Source of the DNA: JARRPM01 sp039025905
Lineage (GTDB): Bacteria; Pseudomonadota; Gammaproteobacteria; Pseudomonadales; Halieaceae
Reading direction: 5' to 3'
DNA: 64,000 nt
NCBI GenBank assembly: GCA_039025905.1
Contig: JBCCNJ010000004.1
Location: forward strand, 1 to 64,000
Both the position numbers and the translations under genes were made by a program. Of the stretch, positions 35,770 through 44,829 are shown in pieces (the first letter of the stretch is position 1; each line of letters opens with the position of its first letter). The notes beneath the pieces are model-generated. The model had not been told where the DNA came from. It searched no databases and saw only the letters and a program-made list of their open reading frames with translations.

Positions 35770-35920
35770 GTGATAAGTGCTCTTGCGTCACCTAAGCTAA
35801 GTCGCTAGATTCCGAAGGCTGGAACTATACCCACGGAACAGTGCTAATGCCAGCACTCAATCGGTGCGCCATGTGTGCCGTTAATTCGCCTCTTTGTTTT
35901 CATAATGGTTGTGATCTTCG

Positions 35921-36967
35921 ATGAATGAAGACCGCATCGTTTGGCTGATCGATGCCTATCGGGCGGGTGAACAAAGTCAGGTACGCGCTCTGGTTGAAGC
36001 GCTGCCTTGGCACTATGAGTCGAAGAAACTCGCGTATCGCAAGCACGTGGTAGCCCCTCACGTATTGGGGTTGAGTAGCCTGAGAGGGATTACTCAAGAT
36101 TCCAGAGCTTTGCTCAAGCCGCCCTGGCCTGATCTCGTGGTCACCTGCGGAGTGCGCAACGAGCCGGTTTGCCGCTGGATTCGCAAGCAGTCTCGTGGGC
36201 ACAGTCGTTATGTTCACGTCGGGAGACCCTGGGGGCCGCTGCGTGATTTTGACCTGGTTATCACCACACCGCAGTATCGGGTCGCCCAAGTTGAAAATGT
36301 GTTGAACAACACATTGACCTTGCACGGCGTCACGCAAGAAAAGCTGTCCGATGCACGCAAGCAATGGCAAGATAAGTTTCAGCACCTGCCAGCGCCGCGC
36401 TTTGCCATCATCGTTGGCGGCAACAGCGGGCCCTTTACGTTTGGTCCCGTCGCTGCATCGCGACTCGCCCATCAAGCGTCAGCTATCGCCAGGCAAAGCG
36501 GTGGCTCTCTGCTCGTCTCCACCAGCTCGCGCACGGATAGCGAAGCAGTTTCAGCGCTAGAAAGCGGCATTGACGCAGCAAACTACTTTTACCGATGGGC
36601 GCCCAACGACCCCAATAACCCCTACTTCGGCATGCTGGCTTTGGCCGATCAGCTCATAGTGACCGGCGATAGTATCGCGATGCTGTCCGAGGCCTGCGCA
36701 ACAGGTAAGCCAGTGAAGATGTTCGATCTGGGTGGAATGCGCGGCAAGAGTGACATCCCTACCGAGTTTCGGTTGGGAGCAAGGTTTTATTCTTGGTTAA
36801 TGCGTTTCTTTTGGCAGCATCTCAGTCGAGATATTACGCTGGTGCACCAGCGACTGCGCGATGGTGGACGGGCATTTTGGCTGGAAGAGGAATTGGGTGT
36901 CTCAATGTTGCCCGCAGAAACAGATATGCAGCGCGCCGTGTCCAGGATCAAAGCGCTATTTGGTTAG
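35921..36967 (+). CDS. ELM1-family putative glycosyltransferase, copy 1
   Basis: A 348-residue protein of the ELM1 family (the plant mitochondrial-fission name is historical; bacterial members are glycosyltransferase-like). The N-terminal VWLIDAYRAGEQSQVRALVE, PPWPDLVVTCGVRNEPVCRW, the GRPWGPLRDFDLVITTPQY block and the C-terminal VTGDSIAMLSEACATGKPV, which resembles a GT-B nucleotide-sugar site, are shared with copies at 41960 and 46872. It probably transfers a sugar to a lipid or glycan acceptor at the cytoplasmic membrane. Convergent with and overlapping the ABC exporter by 12 bases. Confidence 0.78.
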   Translation: MNEDRIVWLIDAYRAGEQSQVRALVEALPWHYESKKLAYRKHVVAPHVLGLSSLRGITQDSRALLKPPWPDLVVTCGVRNEPVCRWIRKQSRGHSRYVHVGRPWGPLRDFDLVITTPQYRVAQVENVLNNTLTLHGVTQEKLSDARKQWQDKFQHLPAPRFAIIVGGNSGPFTFGPVAASRLAHQASAIARQSGGSLLVSTSSRTDSEAVSALESGIDAANYFYRWAPNDPNNPYFGMLALADQLIVTGDSIAMLSEACATGKPVKMFDLGGMRGKSDIPTEFRLGARFYSWLMRFFWQHLSRDITLVHQRLRDGGRAFWLEEELGVSMLPAETDMQRAVSRIKALFG

Positions 36968-38701
36968 CTCTGCCGTGCTGCTTTCGTCTAGCAGATGCGC
37001 GCCACTCCCATTCATCTCGTACACATAGTCGGCGGCTTGAATGAGAGCTCGATTGTGTGAAATGGCGAGAATGGTGAGCTGGCCCTTTAGTGATTCCATG
37101 CTCTGACGAACGGCCTCTTCACTCTCGCGATCCAAGGCGCTGGTAGCCTCGTCAAGAATAAGTAGCTTCGGTTGGTTGATCAGTGCTCTAGCGATAACGA
37201 TACGCTGGCGCTGACCTCCGGAGAGTTTTCCGCCGCGCTCACCCACAACCGTCTCGAGCCCCTCCGGTAATGCAGTAACGAAATCGAGCGCGCCAGCGGC
37301 GCGCAGGGCATTTTTTGCATCGTCTTCAGTCAACGCTGGATCACCGAGAGTAACGTTGTGCAAAATTGTGTCATGCAGTAGCAGCGTGTCCTGCGGTACA
37401 TAGCCAATCAATCTTCGCCAGGCTTTGATATCGATATCGGAGAGTGGAACGCCATCCAATAGCACTGCACCATCGTCGGGCTGCAGCAAGCCTATTGCCA
37501 GATCGATAATGGTGGTTTTACCTGAGCCAGATGGTCCAACCAGCGTGGTCAACGCACCGGTTCTCAGCTCGAGATTGAGACCATTGAATACTGGATGCTG
37601 CGCGTCGTAGGCGAATACGACATCGTGAAATCGCAGTTGTTTATCGAAGCTAGCTGCCGAGCCACCATCCAGCTTTTCCTCCGCTGCGGTCGCAGCTTCG
37701 ATCGACGCCATGATCGACCAGTAAGCGCTTTCTCCTTGTGCGAGTTTTTGATACTGCTTCTGCACCTTGCCAAAGAAGGAAAAGGCACGACCCAGCGCCA
37801 GGGCGAGCACCAGCACCAGGGCAAGGTCCATGGAAAACTTCTGCACGGCTACCCAGACGCCGAGGCAGATGAAGCTCGCGAACATGAGCTCCTGTGCGGA
37901 ATCCAAAATGGCGGCGTAGATGACCTGTCGTCGCAGTGCTTTGTTGAGTCGATTGGTATCCAGCGCCAGCACCTGATCAGCGAGATGCTCTCTCGCCATT
38001 GCCTTAACCGGCTTTACAGATTGCAATGTATCGGTGAGGTTTGCCATCAGTGTGGCCATGAGTGTGGTCTGCCGCTTACCGGCCTTGCGCGTTAGTCTAA
38101 CGAGGAAGTGCGAAAGGATAATCACAAGCGCGCCGGCACCAATGGCAGCTAGGGAAGCGCGCCAAGAGATGGCGAACGCGACACCACCGTAGACGATTGC
38201 CTGGATCAGAAAGGTAATTGCGGTAGCGCCATTGACGAAGGCGGTAGAAGAACGCTGTGCTTCTGTTGCCAAGGCGTTGGTCAACTTGCCAACAGGCTGG
38301 TGCAAGAAGTATTCCCACTTGCTTTTAAGGACAGCGCGCAGCATCTGCAGCCGCAGATCAGTGCCCACTTGAGCTGCGGTGTAGCCTACCTGTCTTTGTG
38401 CCGCCAAAAGGAACGCGCTTTTTAGTGCAAGCATACCCACCATGATCAGCAGCATATTACCCAAGGTAGGTGCGATACCGACTTTGGCGAGTGCGTCCAG
38501 CACGGCTTGTTCGAAAGCATTATCGCTCTCGGGGACGAATGGTCCCAGCGTGGCAGTGGCTTCAGCGCCCAGGGCGATATTTACCATAGGTAGTAGGGCA
38601 GATAGTCCAATGCCTTCCGCGATACCCGATAGGAGCAGTGCCAGAAGCATCAAGACGGTCTGAGCCGGGTAGGCGCGAAAGAAGTTGAGCATCAAGCCCA
38701 T
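36956..38701 (-). CDS. MsbA-like ABC transporter (fused permease-ATPase)
   Basis: A 581-residue ABC half-transporter with six hydrophobic segments followed by an ATPase domain. Walker A is VGPSGSGKTTIID, Q-loop GYVPQDTLL, signature LSGGQRQRIVIARAL, Walker B LLILDEATSALD and H-loop AISHNRAL. This is the architecture of MsbA and related lipid flippases. Its gene lies 60 bases after lptG and in the same operon as lptF and lptG, so it may flip a glycolipid across the inner membrane ahead of Lpt-type transport. Substrate unproven; drug or peptide export remains possible from sequence alone. Confidence 0.88.
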   Translation of the reverse strand: MGLMLNFFRAYPAQTVLMLLALLLSGIAEGIGLSALLPMVNIALGAEATATLGPFVPESDNAFEQAVLDALAKVGIAPTLGNMLLIMVGMLALKSAFLLAAQRQVGYTAAQVGTDLRLQMLRAVLKSKWEYFLHQPVGKLTNALATEAQRSSTAFVNGATAITFLIQAIVYGGVAFAISWRASLAAIGAGALVIILSHFLVRLTRKAGKRQTTLMATLMANLTDTLQSVKPVKAMAREHLADQVLALDTNRLNKALRRQVIYAAILDSAQELMFASFICLGVWVAVQKFSMDLALVLVLALALGRAFSFFGKVQKQYQKLAQGESAYWSIMASIEAATAAEEKLDGGSAASFDKQLRFHDVVFAYDAQHPVFNGLNLELRTGALTTLVGPSGSGKTTIIDLAIGLLQPDDGAVLLDGVPLSDIDIKAWRRLIGYVPQDTLLLHDTILHNVTLGDPALTEDDAKNALRAAGALDFVTALPEGLETVVGERGGKLSGGQRQRIVIARALINQPKLLILDEATSALDRESEEAVRQSMESLKGQLTILAISHNRALIQAADYVYEMNGSGAHLLDESSTAELTK

Positions 38702-38761
38702 GCTTAGGCCGTCCGTGAAGTGTTTGCTGTTGGCATTGACTGAATGGATTTCAAGTGCGAG

Positions 38762-39832
38762 TCACCAATGCATGCGACGCAATAAGAGTGAGGCGCAGGC
38801 CAGGATGAGTAAGGTAGGGGTCAGGGCCACGAGCAGAATGTTTAAGTGCATGAGCTGGCCTAGTGCAAAAATGATTTGGGTACCCAGGTAGAACAGAATA
38901 CCCACGAGTGCACCGATTGCGATATCTATTCCGAAGCTCTTATTGCGCTTCGCACCAAGGCTTGCGCTTATGGGAGTTGCCAAGAGGACCATTGCGCCAA
39001 CGGTTAAGGGCATTAGCACCTTTTGCCAGAACGTGCTGCGATATCGTTCATTAGGCTGACCTGTTTCAGCGCGGTATTGGCTGTAGTTGCCCAACACTGA
39101 TAAGCGCATGCTGGTACTGTCTAGCGTGAGCGTGGGTAATTCCGCCGGCGACCATAAGTTTGTAATTTCCAGTTCGGGGTAGTGACGTGTGACGAGTTTG
39201 TCTCTGACAAGACGTTTCTCTCGCACGCGCTTAAACAACCAGGTCCGGTCCTGACTGACGTCAGCGGTTTTTGCATGCAGAGCACGCGTGAGTCTGCCCG
39301 AGTCGTCAAACTCAAACAGATTGATGTCGCCGGGTACGCCATTTTCAAACATCTTACCGAGATGGATGTAACGGTTGCCACTCTTTGACCAGACGCCACC
39401 ATCGGGAATACGCACTTCATTGCGGAAGCGTAGGGCGTATCGCTCAGCCTCGGCGGACTGCTTTAGTGGCGGTGTGATGTACTCCATACAGATCCACAAA
39501 AAACCCATAAAAATGACTGTTGGAAGCGCGATGGCCGCCAGTAGTTTGGAGCGCGAAAAGCCCGTACAGCTAATGATAGTCAGCTCGTTGTAGCGATCTA
39601 AATTAGCCAGCGCAATGATACTGCCCAGTAACGCGATCACAGGTGCTAGGTCAACCAGTTCGGCGGGGAGTGTGCGCAGCGTATAGCGAGCTACTGCCAA
39701 GGCGTCATAACCGAAGCGGGTGCGTTCCAGTTCGCTGATAAAGCTGAGCAGGCCGAAGATCGCCGCCAGCACCAGCAGCACCAGTAGCCACCCTTTAATC
39801 AGGTTGATGGCGATATAGCGCTGCAGAATCAA
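38762..39832 (-). CDS. lptG: LptG-like permease of LPS-type export
   Basis: A 356-residue YjgP/YjgQ-family permease with hydrophobic segments at both ends and a large periplasmic beta-jellyroll between them, the LptF/LptG layout. The likely start is a TTG at 39832 that overlaps the lptF stop in TTGA, giving QRYIAINLIKGWLLVLLVLA. LptG with LptF and LptB2 extracts LPS from the inner membrane. Normal LptG length is about 360 residues. The remaining Lpt parts (B, C, A, D, E) are not in the window. The position amid ceramide genes hints at a specialised lipid. Confidence 0.88.
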   Translation of the reverse strand: MILQRYIAINLIKGWLLVLLVLAAIFGLLSFISELERTRFGYDALAVARYTLRTLPAELVDLAPVIALLGSIIALANLDRYNELTIISCTGFSRSKLLAAIALPTVIFMGFLWICMEYITPPLKQSAEAERYALRFRNEVRIPDGGVWSKSGNRYIHLGKMFENGVPGDINLFEFDDSGRLTRALHAKTADVSQDRTWLFKRVREKRLVRDKLVTRHYPELEITNLWSPAELPTLTLDSTSMRLSVLGNYSQYRAETGQPNERYRSTFWQKVLMPLTVGAMVLLATPISASLGAKRNKSFGIDIAIGALVGILFYLGTQIIFALGQLMHLNILLVALTPTLLILACASLLLRRMHW

Positions 39833-40896
39833 CGTCTTTTCATCCAGGGCTGAGTAACGAGAAAAATGAGTAGTAAGACTTGAAAAACGTAGGCGCCCCA
39901 AAGGCCAGGTATGGCGTTGATTTGACCCTGTTCAACGCCCATGCGCACCACACTGGTGAGCGCAAATACACCTACATAAATCGAGACTGCGATAACCGTG
40001 TTGCGAAATCGCGACTCGCGCGGTGCTGAGCGTGCCAGCGGGACAGCCATCAGCGCTAGCAACACTGTGGCTATCGGAGTCGTGACTCGCCACTGAAACT
40101 CCGCAACATCTTTTGGGTCCGTTGATTGCGCAAGGTTGAGTGTAGTCTCCGCTTTGCGTCGATACTGTTCCTGTGCCTCACGGTTGTCTAATCTCACAAT
40201 CAGATTGTCAAACTTCAGGGTGATATCTTGTGTCCTACGCTGGTCCAGCAGATAGTTATAGCCGTTGAAAAACTCTGCCTGCATTGCTTGCCCTGGGTTG
40301 AGGACGGGCAGCTCTGCCGCCTCGGCAACGATGATCTCGGTACGACCTGCGTCTTGATAGCGTTTTTGAAGAAACACGCCTTTGTGGCGGCCTCGGTCCA
40401 GCTCAAGATCGTTTGCGATAAAGATATATTCACTGCCGCTCATGTTGACAAACTCGCCTGTCGCCATTTTTTTTAGGTCAAAGGCGGCCATGGCTTTTGA
40501 TTCGAGTTCATAGCTGGTGCGGAAGGCCCAGGGTCTGCCCAAAATGGAGATGGTGCCTGTTACCAGCGCGACGATCAGCGCCAGCTTGAGCACGGCCTCA
40601 AGGATGCGAGCGCGGCTGACGCCCGCCGCGTAGAGTGCACTCATCTCTGAGTCCTTGTACAACTTGCCAATCGCCGCCAGCACTGAAAAGAAAAAGGCGG
40701 TGGGCATAAGCACTTCCAGTGTGACCAAGGTATTGAGCCCAACCAGTTTGAAAGCGGTTAGCATCTGTAGTTGACCTGCGGCGGCGGCAGTCAACTGCTT
40801 GGCGGCAGAGTAGCCTATAAACACCAGTACCAGCAGCCCAAGACCCATAGTAAAGGGCCGCAAAATTTCAAGGCTGATGTGACGATCGATGATCAA
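39829..40896 (-). CDS. lptF: LptF-like permease of LPS-type export
   Basis: A 355-residue YjgP-family permease with the same layout as the next gene: six membrane helices around a periplasmic domain. The start MIIDRHISLEILRPFTMGLG is typical of LptF. LptF forms a heterodimer with LptG. It begins the lptF-lptG-ABC operon and is divergent from a sulfotransferase gene (127-base gap). Whether this is the housekeeping pair or a second, dedicated pair cannot be told from this window. Confidence 0.88.
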   Translation of the reverse strand: MIIDRHISLEILRPFTMGLGLLVLVFIGYSAAKQLTAAAAGQLQMLTAFKLVGLNTLVTLEVLMPTAFFFSVLAAIGKLYKDSEMSALYAAGVSRARILEAVLKLALIVALVTGTISILGRPWAFRTSYELESKAMAAFDLKKMATGEFVNMSGSEYIFIANDLELDRGRHKGVFLQKRYQDAGRTEIIVAEAAELPVLNPGQAMQAEFFNGYNYLLDQRRTQDITLKFDNLIVRLDNREAQEQYRRKAETTLNLAQSTDPKDVAEFQWRVTTPIATVLLALMAVPLARSAPRESRFRNTVIAVSIYVGVFALTSVVRMGVEQGQINAIPGLWGAYVFQVLLLIFLVTQPWMKRR

Positions 40897-41023
40897 CTGA
40901 GGAGTGCCTTTTGTGCAGACGCGGCCATTGTAACCTATGCCGCCGCCGTCTGGTTATTTTGGGTGGCTTGCTCCATAATTGCACGCCCCTTTGGCGGACC
41001 ATCCTATTTGAGAGTGTGCTCAC

Positions 41024-41959
41024 ATGTTCAAGTTGAGTGACGGCGTTAAGAAAGCGCTTATCCTCATTCCAACCGAGCCTCTTCCAGCCAAAACACGAGT
41101 TGCAGTGCGGCGTAAACATCTCGCCGCGTTGGAACTGGCTAAAGCTCATGCTGCCAATCTAATTATTATTGGCCACCCAAAGAGTGGAAATACCTGGCTT
41201 AAGGTGATGATCTCCAGGCTCTATCAGCTGCGCTATGATCTGCCAGAATCAAAACTCATTAACACGGATGAATTTGCCCGCAAGATCCCCGCGATACCCA
41301 GGCTGGCTGCCACTAACGGTTGCTATAGCTACGAGGGCGAAGTCGGGAAGCTGCTGTCCTTTGGTGCTGCAGATAATCCGCTGCGCCACAAGCCGGTTAT
41401 GTTTCTGGCACGCAATCCGATTGATATCGCGGTGTCCTGGTACCACCAGTTCACTAAAAGGCAGTCTCGTGCGAAGCAGGAGCTGATTAATCACTCTATT
41501 GATCATCCTATTGATAGACGTACCGTGCAGATGTGGGAATTCGTTAGACACTCGGATATTGGCCTGCCCTTTTTGATTGACTACCAAAACACCTGGGCGC
41601 GAAATATCAAGGAGTTGGACAACGCTGCACTGATAAAGTACGAGGAGTTGCGCGCGAACCCGGTACCGACATTGCAAAAAATACTTTCGCTGATGGCAGA
41701 AGACTTCAGTGAAGAGGAGGTACAGGCGGCCGTTGACTGGGGTTCGTTCGACAATCTTCAAAAACTAGAAACCAGCGGCACTTTCAGCCAGGGCGGCATG
41801 AAACTCGTTAATGCCAACGATCCCAGCACCTTCAAAGTGCGCCGCGGCAAAGTCGGTGGTTATCGCGAGGATTTCCCGCCGGAACAGGTAGCTGAGCTAG
41901 AGGCACTGGTACGCGAGACTATTCTGCCCGAATTGGGCTACTGCCAGGATGAGGCCTGA
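41024..41959 (+). CDS. Sulfotransferase domain protein
   Basis: A 311-residue PAPS-dependent sulfotransferase. 5'-phosphosulfate loop GHPKSGNTWLKVMIS (residues 50-64), 3'-phosphate segment ARNPIDIAVSWYHQF, and the C-terminal RGKVGGYREDF that corresponds to the cytosolic sulfotransferase R-x-G-x-x-G motif. No signal peptide. It is the most divergent of the four related copies (it lacks the FFTHDNY block of the others). The acceptor is likely a sugar or lipid hydroxyl of the cluster's product. The next gene begins directly at its stop. Confidence 0.87.
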   Translation: MFKLSDGVKKALILIPTEPLPAKTRVAVRRKHLAALELAKAHAANLIIIGHPKSGNTWLKVMISRLYQLRYDLPESKLINTDEFARKIPAIPRLAATNGCYSYEGEVGKLLSFGAADNPLRHKPVMFLARNPIDIAVSWYHQFTKRQSRAKQELINHSIDHPIDRRTVQMWEFVRHSDIGLPFLIDYQNTWARNIKELDNAALIKYEELRANPVPTLQKILSLMAEDFSEEEVQAAVDWGSFDNLQKLETSGTFSQGGMKLVNANDPSTFKVRRGKVGGYREDFPPEQVAELEALVRETILPELGYCQDEA

Positions 41960-43063
41960 GTGCAGCCGCGCACCTGGGTTATTCTCAGTGACAAGCGAGG
42001 CGACAATGGGCAGGTTGATACTATTGTCGACGCTTTACCTTGGCCGGTAGAACACAAGTACGTTCACATGCAGCCGCAATGGGTGCTGGGCAAGCCGCGC
42101 TATCGCCCCTCGCTAGATCATCTGGATTTATCGCAATCTGACCCGCTTGAGAGTCCCTGGCCAGATCTGATCATCACGGTGGGCCGGCGCCCCTCAATGG
42201 TTGCGCTATGGGTTCGCCAGCAATCGGGTAACAAAACAAAAATCGTGCTGGTGGGCAAGCCATCGGGGCATATGCTGGACTTTTCTCTGGTGATTGCCAG
42301 CGCGGAAAACCAAATGCCGCCCATGCATAATTTTTTGCCAACCACGCTGCCGCTGATGCGGGTGAGTGAGGCGGATGTTGCGGCGGAGGCCGTATCCTGG
42401 GAGAGCCGGTTTGCAAGCCTTGATAGGCCGCTCATAGCGATGTTGGTCGGCGGGGAAACGAATCCCTTTGTGATGAACACCGCTGTGGCCAACGAGCTGG
42501 TGGCAACTGCGCTCTGGGTAGTTGAAGACCTGAAGGGTACGCCCTATATCACCACCAGCCGACGAACGACACCAGAGGTGGTGGAGGTGCTAAAGCGGGA
42601 TCTTCCGGAACAAGCGGTTTTCTTCGAATGGTCGGCAGACTCCTGTGAGAACCCTTACCGGGCATTATTGGGTAGTGCCGACGGTTTTATTGTGACTGGC
42701 GACAGCGTGTCGATGATGGTGGAAGTGATTTACTTGCGCAAGCCACTGGCCATTTTTCCCCTACCTACCGGCTGGCTAGGAGGACTGGATCAACGACGCC
42801 GCGCCCTGGCTCACTGGCTGTTCAATCCGCGTCTGAATAGCGCTGCAGATCGAATGCGACACAAGGTGGCGCGCGGCGTCTACTACCTGGATGTATTCAA
42901 GCTGCTGTGCGCCACCAGAGACTTTCGCGCCTTCCACCAATTGCTGGTCGATAGTAATATGGCAGTGTGGTCGGGGCAGACATTTCGCAGCAGCGCTGCC
43001 GAACTGCCCGACGATGTTGGTAAAGTGATCGCCAGGATTGAGAGCCTTTTTGACAATCAATAG
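41960..43063 (+). CDS. ELM1-family putative glycosyltransferase, copy 2
   Basis: A 367-residue ELM1-family protein that starts with GTG immediately after the sulfotransferase stop, so the two are translated together. Its hallmarks are WPDLIITVGRRPSMVALWV, VGKPSGHMLDFSLVIASAE, ALLGSADGFIVTGDSVSMM and VEVIYLRKPLAIFPL. Compared with copies 1 and 3 it is more divergent in the acceptor half. It likely transfers a sugar; donor and acceptor unknown. The C-terminal VGKVIARIESLF is also seen in the other copies. Confidence 0.78.
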   Translation: MQPRTWVILSDKRGDNGQVDTIVDALPWPVEHKYVHMQPQWVLGKPRYRPSLDHLDLSQSDPLESPWPDLIITVGRRPSMVALWVRQQSGNKTKIVLVGKPSGHMLDFSLVIASAENQMPPMHNFLPTTLPLMRVSEADVAAEAVSWESRFASLDRPLIAMLVGGETNPFVMNTAVANELVATALWVVEDLKGTPYITTSRRTTPEVVEVLKRDLPEQAVFFEWSADSCENPYRALLGSADGFIVTGDSVSMMVEVIYLRKPLAIFPLPTGWLGGLDQRRRALAHWLFNPRLNSAADRMRHKVARGVYYLDVFKLLCATRDFRAFHQLLVDSNMAVWSGQTFRSSAAELPDDVGKVIARIESLFDNQ

Positions 43064-43105
43064 AGGCTTCTCAGAGCTTGTATCGCGCGTATAGCGGGAG
43101 CGTGC

Positions 43106-43732
43106 TTAGCGAATACGCAAGACGTTTTTCATGAAGTGAGTGCCAAATCGGCTGACGCGTTGCGCGGCTACAGCCAGAGGGCTCTCGTCGAGATAATTCA
43201 ACTGAACCATGCGTCGCTCACCCACGAATCGGGTATGACCGTGCCAGGAATGATCGGTACGGCGAAAGGCGAGTAATGTGCCGCCCAAAGGTGGTACCTG
43301 AGCTGAGTAGTCCTCTATATCGCTCTTGGAGCGCAACATACGCAGCTGCCCGTCCTCGCTGTCCCAACCCTCATTGAAATAGAGCAGTACCGTGATCACC
43401 TTGCTTTTGTGGTCAGTGTGAATGTTGCCATCGGTCCGTTCGCAAAACTTGCGAACAGTAACCGTCGTTGGCAGTGATGCCAGCTCCATGTCGAAGCGTT
43501 TACCCAACTCGACAGCCAGCTCATGGCCGCGCAGCTCCTCCATGAGAGCGGCGAACTCTGGGCCATAATGAAGGTTATCGAGTGCGTGATTTGCGGCAGT
43601 TTCTATTGCCGGATAATCCGCATTCACTCGAGACAAGACCTCGGCATCGAAGAAGTCAGGCACCACCATGTAGTCGAAGGGGTCGGTGTTGAGCGTGGCT
43701 TCCCGGACCGCTGTGAGATTGATCAGGGACAT
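43106..43732 (-). CDS. 2OG-Fe(II) oxygenase, cluster family 2
   Basis: A 208-residue dioxygenase with Fe ligands His105 and Asp107 (NIHTDHKSK) and His164 (DHSWHGH), and an Arg in VGERRMVQLNY for 2-oxoglutarate. The YFNEGWDSEDGQL strand is typical. It is a distinct subfamily from the pair at 22233 and 56074. A possible substrate is an acyl chain, sphingoid base or amino acid of the surrounding lipid. It is an isolated minus-strand gene among plus-strand genes. Confidence 0.82.
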   Translation of the reverse strand: MSLINLTAVREATLNTDPFDYMVVPDFFDAEVLSRVNADYPAIETAANHALDNLHYGPEFAALMEELRGHELAVELGKRFDMELASLPTTVTVRKFCERTDGNIHTDHKSKVITVLLYFNEGWDSEDGQLRMLRSKSDIEDYSAQVPPLGGTLLAFRRTDHSWHGHTRFVGERRMVQLNYLDESPLAVAAQRVSRFGTHFMKNVLRIR

Positions 43733-43917
43733 GCGGTGATTTTAGTATGGGGGCGTGAGAACGGGCAAGCAGCGAAGCGACACAATCCTGTTAATAGTGC
43801 GCCTGGAATTCTGTTAATAGTGCGGCAAATCAAGGAGATGCCCAAGCTGCCACAGCGGATGTTTTGCGGTAAGATGCCCCGCCGTAAACGTTCCCCGCCA
43901 GCGAGGTGCACCCGCTC

Positions 43918-44829
43918 ATGGCCGACACTGCTCGCGCCGTAATCCGACACCTTATTCTGTTAGTTTGTTTTTGGTTACCGCGCTCACGCCGTAAGCGTAT
44001 TGAGCGGTGGCTGCGCGGGCGGGAGGAATTTAAAAAACTTGAGAAATGCGACTGGGTGCTGATGAGCTGGGGTAAGTCTGGGCGTACCTGGCTGCGCGTA
44101 ATGCTCTCTCGCGCCTACCAGCTCAAGGGTGGTCTCGAGGCGCAGGAGCTGCTCGATTTTGACAATTTAAGAAAACGCGACCCGCAGCTGCCGGCCGTGT
44201 TTTTCACCCACAACAACTATCTGCGCGACTATACGGGTAATTGGGAGTCCAAGGCCCACTTTCAAGGCAGGCGAATCGTGCTGCAGGTGCGGGATCCGCG
44301 CGATGTCGCTGTCTCTCAGTTTTTTCAATGGCAGTTTCGAATGCGCCCCAACAAGAAGTACATCAACGACTATCCACCCCACGGAGCCGACATTGACGTT
44401 TGGGATTTCGTGAACGATAAAGATGCCGGAGTGCCCCGCATCATCGAGTACTTTAATGGTTGGGCTCAAGCGATCCCTGAGCTAAAGAACGTGCTAATCG
44501 TTCGCTATGAAGACATGCGAGAGAATCCTGCGAAGACGCTGTCTGACATCTTCAGTTTTACCGGCACAGACGTGACTCAAGAACAGATCAACGAGGCGGT
44601 AGAGTTTGCGGCCTACGACAATATGAAAAAGATGGAGCAGGAGAAGTTCTTTAAAGGCAGCGGCGCCAGGGTTAAGCCGGGTGATAAAAATAACCCGCAG
44701 TCGTTCAAGGTGCGAAAAGCCAAGGTGGGCGGTTATCGCGATTACTTTACTGACGAACAGTGTGCCACACTGGATGCCATGGTCGCTCAGTTGGACCCCG
44801 TCTTTGGATATGGCGGCTCAACGTCGTGA
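43918..44829 (+). CDS. Sulfotransferase, clustered copy A
   Basis: A 303-residue sulfotransferase. The start ATG at 43918 is preceded by GAGGTG about 9 bases upstream. WGKSGRTWLRVMLSRAYQL (residues 51-69) is the PAPS phosphosulfate loop, FFTHNNYLRDYTG (His98) likely carries the catalytic histidine, RDPRDVAVSQFFQW (125-138) is the 3'-phosphate site and KVRKAKVGGYRDYF the C-terminal motif. It closely resembles copies at 44826 and 54249. It shares a 4-base overlap with the next gene (GTGA). Confidence 0.88.
   Translation: MADTARAVIRHLILLVCFWLPRSRRKRIERWLRGREEFKKLEKCDWVLMSWGKSGRTWLRVMLSRAYQLKGGLEAQELLDFDNLRKRDPQLPAVFFTHNNYLRDYTGNWESKAHFQGRRIVLQVRDPRDVAVSQFFQWQFRMRPNKKYINDYPPHGADIDVWDFVNDKDAGVPRIIEYFNGWAQAIPELKNVLIVRYEDMRENPAKTLSDIFSFTGTDVTQEQINEAVEFAAYDNMKKMEQEKFFKGSGARVKPGDKNNPQSFKVRKAKVGGYRDYFTDEQCATLDAMVAQLDPVFGYGGSTS

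Noticed and set aside
44760..44825. Upstream ATG extension of sulfotransferase copy B
   Set aside because: It would overlap copy A by 70 bases and adds non-homologous residues; the GTG at 44826 with the GTGA overlap fits better.
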